Positions 62,711 through 64,000 of a DNA stretch of 64,000 nucleotides are shown here, in pieces. Below the pieces are notes generated by a model. It was not told the origin of the DNA. It saw nothing but the letters and a program-made list of their open reading frames with translations, and searched no databases. The stretch spans positions 1 through 64,000 of the forward strand of contig NZ_PVUF01000012.1 in NCBI RefSeq assembly GCF_003003215.1, written 5' to 3'. Both the position numbers and the translations under genes were made by a program. The DNA is from Tritonibacter scottomollicae. GTDB taxonomy: Bacteria > Pseudomonadota > Alphaproteobacteria > Rhodobacterales > Rhodobacteraceae. Within the stretch, counting starts at the first letter, position 1. The number at the start of each line of letters is the position of its first letter.

Positions 62711-64000
62711 ACCACCTTCTGATTGCGCCCATCGTGCTGCCTGCTCTGGTGGCACCATTCATCATCATGGCATTGCGCTACCACATTGATCTGCAGCGCA
62801 TATTCTCTCTGGCCAGTAACGTGCTGCTGGTCGCGATCGCGATGGCGCTGGCCGTACAGGCCGCCGACGGAACAGTGCAGGTCTACGAGCTGGGCGACTG
62901 GCAAGCGCCCTTTGGCATCGTGCTGGTGCTGGACCGTCTCTCGGCCATGATGGTTCTGCTCACCACGGTTCTCGCGCTGGCGGTAAACCTCTATGCGGTG
63001 GGTAGCAAATGGGACGAGCGCGGCGCCAATTTCCATCCGCTGTTCCTGTTTCAGATGATGGGCATCATCGGCGCCTTCCTGACCGGAGATGCGTTCAACC
63101 TGTTCGTGTTCTTCGAGGTGTTGCTGATTGCCTCCTATGGTCTGATGATCCACGGCGGCGGCGCGCGGCGCTTTCAGGCAGGCGTGCAATATGTGGTGTT
63201 CAACCTCCTTGGCTCCACCCTGTTCCTGTTTGCGCTTGGCACCATCTACGGGGTGACCGGCACGCTCAACCTGGCCGATCTTGCGGTGCGTGTTGCAGAA
63301 CTCCCGGCCGAGGACACCGCATTGATCCGTGTTGGCGCGATCATGCTCCTGCTGGTCTTTGCGATCAAAGCGTCGCTGTTGCCGCTGCACTTCTGGTTGC
63401 CTGCCTCCTACGCCAACGCGCCTGCCCCGGTGGCCGCGCTGTTTGCGATCATGACCAAGGTGGGCGCCTATTCCATTCTGCGCATCTATACGCTGGTCTT
63501 TGGCCCCGATGTGGCGGTGGTCGAAGGGTTGGTCGACAGCTGGCTGCTGCCTGCCGCGCTGCTGACCGTCGCCATCGGCGCCATTGGCGTTCTGGGGTCA
63601 AAAGAAATCGGTCGCCTGATGTCCTTTGGCGCGATCACCTCGGTCGGCACGCTCCTGACCGCGATCGCGCTGTTCACGCCCGAGGCCACCGCAGCCGCCC
63701 TCTACTACACCGTACATTCGACACTGGCTGCGGCAGCGCTGTTTTTGGTGGCTGATATGGTCCGTCAGCGTCAGGGGGACGACATCGCGCCAAAACCTGT
63801 GATGGCGCAGAGCGGGCTGATTTCGGTCCTGTTCTTCATCGCAGCAATCGCCACCGCTGGCATGCCTCCGCTGTCCGGTTTCCTAGGCAAGCTGCTGATC
63901 CTGGACGCGGCACGCGACAATACGCTGGCGGTCTGGGTCTGGGCGGTGATCCTTACCAGTTCGCTCATTACCATCATGGGCTTTGCCCGCGCAGGCACGA
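62707..64000 (+). CDS. mrpD: Monovalent cation/H+ antiporter subunit D (cut by window edge)
   Basis: The frame from ATG 62707 is open to the right edge, giving about 431 residues of an expected ~510-550. It is homologous to complex I NuoM/NuoN. Diagnostic segments are GIIGAFLTGDAFNLFVFFEVLLIASYGLM, KASLLPLHFWLPASYANAPAPVAALFAIMTKVGAYSILR and YTVHSTLAAAALFLVADMV. It overlaps the mrpC stop. The remaining mrpE, F and G genes are expected just beyond the window. Confidence 0.95.
   Translation, partial: MNHLLIAPIVLPALVAPFIIMALRYHIDLQRIFSLASNVLLVAIAMALAVQAADGTVQVYELGDWQAPFGIVLVLDRLSAMMVLLTTVLALAVNLYAVGSKWDERGANFHPLFLFQMMGIIGAFLTGDAFNLFVFFEVLLIASYGLMIHGGGARRFQAGVQYVVFNLLGSTLFLFALGTIYGVTGTLNLADLAVRVAELPAEDTALIRVGAIMLLLVFAIKASLLPLHFWLPASYANAPAPVAALFAIMTKVGAYSILRIYTLVFGPDVAVVEGLVDSWLLPAALLTVAIGAIGVLGSKEIGRLMSFGAITSVGTLLTAIALFTPEATAAALYYTVHSTLAAAALFLVADMVRQRQGDDIAPKPVMAQSGLISVLFFIAAIATAGMPPLSGFLGKLLILDAARDNTLAVWVWAVILTSSLITIMGFARAGT

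Overview
The window is a GC-rich chromosomal segment of an alphaproteobacterium, most likely a marine Rhodobacteraceae of the Roseobacter group (Phaeobacter, Leisingera or Ruegeria-like). This rests on gene content: a stand-alone Hint_2 protein, a GapR (DUF2312) protein, the aat / DUF2155 / mlaD / NDUFA12 cluster, reductive pyrimidine catabolism with a RutR-type regulator, a ScfR-type regulator, opgCGH glucan genes and a Mrp/Pha antiporter with fused A and B subunits. I see no tRNA, rRNA, insertion sequence, prophage or CRISPR array. The window looks like ordinary core and metabolic chromosome rather than a mobile region. Both ends cut genes: the 3' part of a 5'-nucleotidase on the left and mrpD on the right.

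Layout. 1-8.4 kb: 5'-nucleotidase tail, Hint protein, GT41 (SPINDLY-type) glycosyltransferase, ExoD, then a diguanylate cyclase and a soluble PAS chemoreceptor transcribed divergently. 9-12.5 kb: acs and a second-type adenylate kinase in tight coupling, and a flavin reductase. 12.5-24 kb: a Fe-S protein and a complete reductive pyrimidine pathway: PreTA reduces uracil or thymine, dihydropyrimidinase opens the ring, and a beta-ureidopropionase-type amidohydrolase removes the carbamoyl group. The last two share an operon with an ABC importer. A RutR-like repressor lies divergently, with a RutR-type palindrome between it and the operon and a second, degenerate copy ahead of preT. 24-26 kb: gapR and small genes. 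26-32.6 kb: an apparent regulatory operon on the minus strand (ScfR, stand-alone receiver, small membrane protein, SLC5-type sensor kinase, FliM-like protein). 32.8-38.2 kb: a branched-chain-amino-acid-type ABC importer. 38.2-40.9 kb: a PAS-LuxR regulator and accBC. 40.9-47 kb: aat, DUF2155, mlaD, NDUFA12, glyoxalase/RidA/dienelactone hydrolase genes, clpX and clpP. 47-51.5 kb: a GlxA-type regulator, a DUF302 protein, a thiamine-diphosphate enzyme with an altered cofactor motif, and a CoA-transferase. 51.7-59.2 kb: a TTC38-like protein, opgC-opgG-opgH, an esterase and a rhodanese. 59.5-64 kb: mrpAB-mrpC-mrpD.

The most interesting signals are regulatory. The 10-mer TGATTTACAA occurs twice (32 bp apart) ahead of acs and once in the scfR / importer divergent region. 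A CrbS-like SLC5 kinase sits beside scfR. Together these suggest local control of acetate or short-chain acyl metabolism. Separately, an exact CtrA-type site precedes the Hint gene, and a perfect 18-bp palindrome lies between the cyclase and chemoreceptor genes. No single gene stands out as a new system; the thiamine-diphosphate enzyme / CoA-transferase pair is the best candidate for an undescribed catabolic activity.
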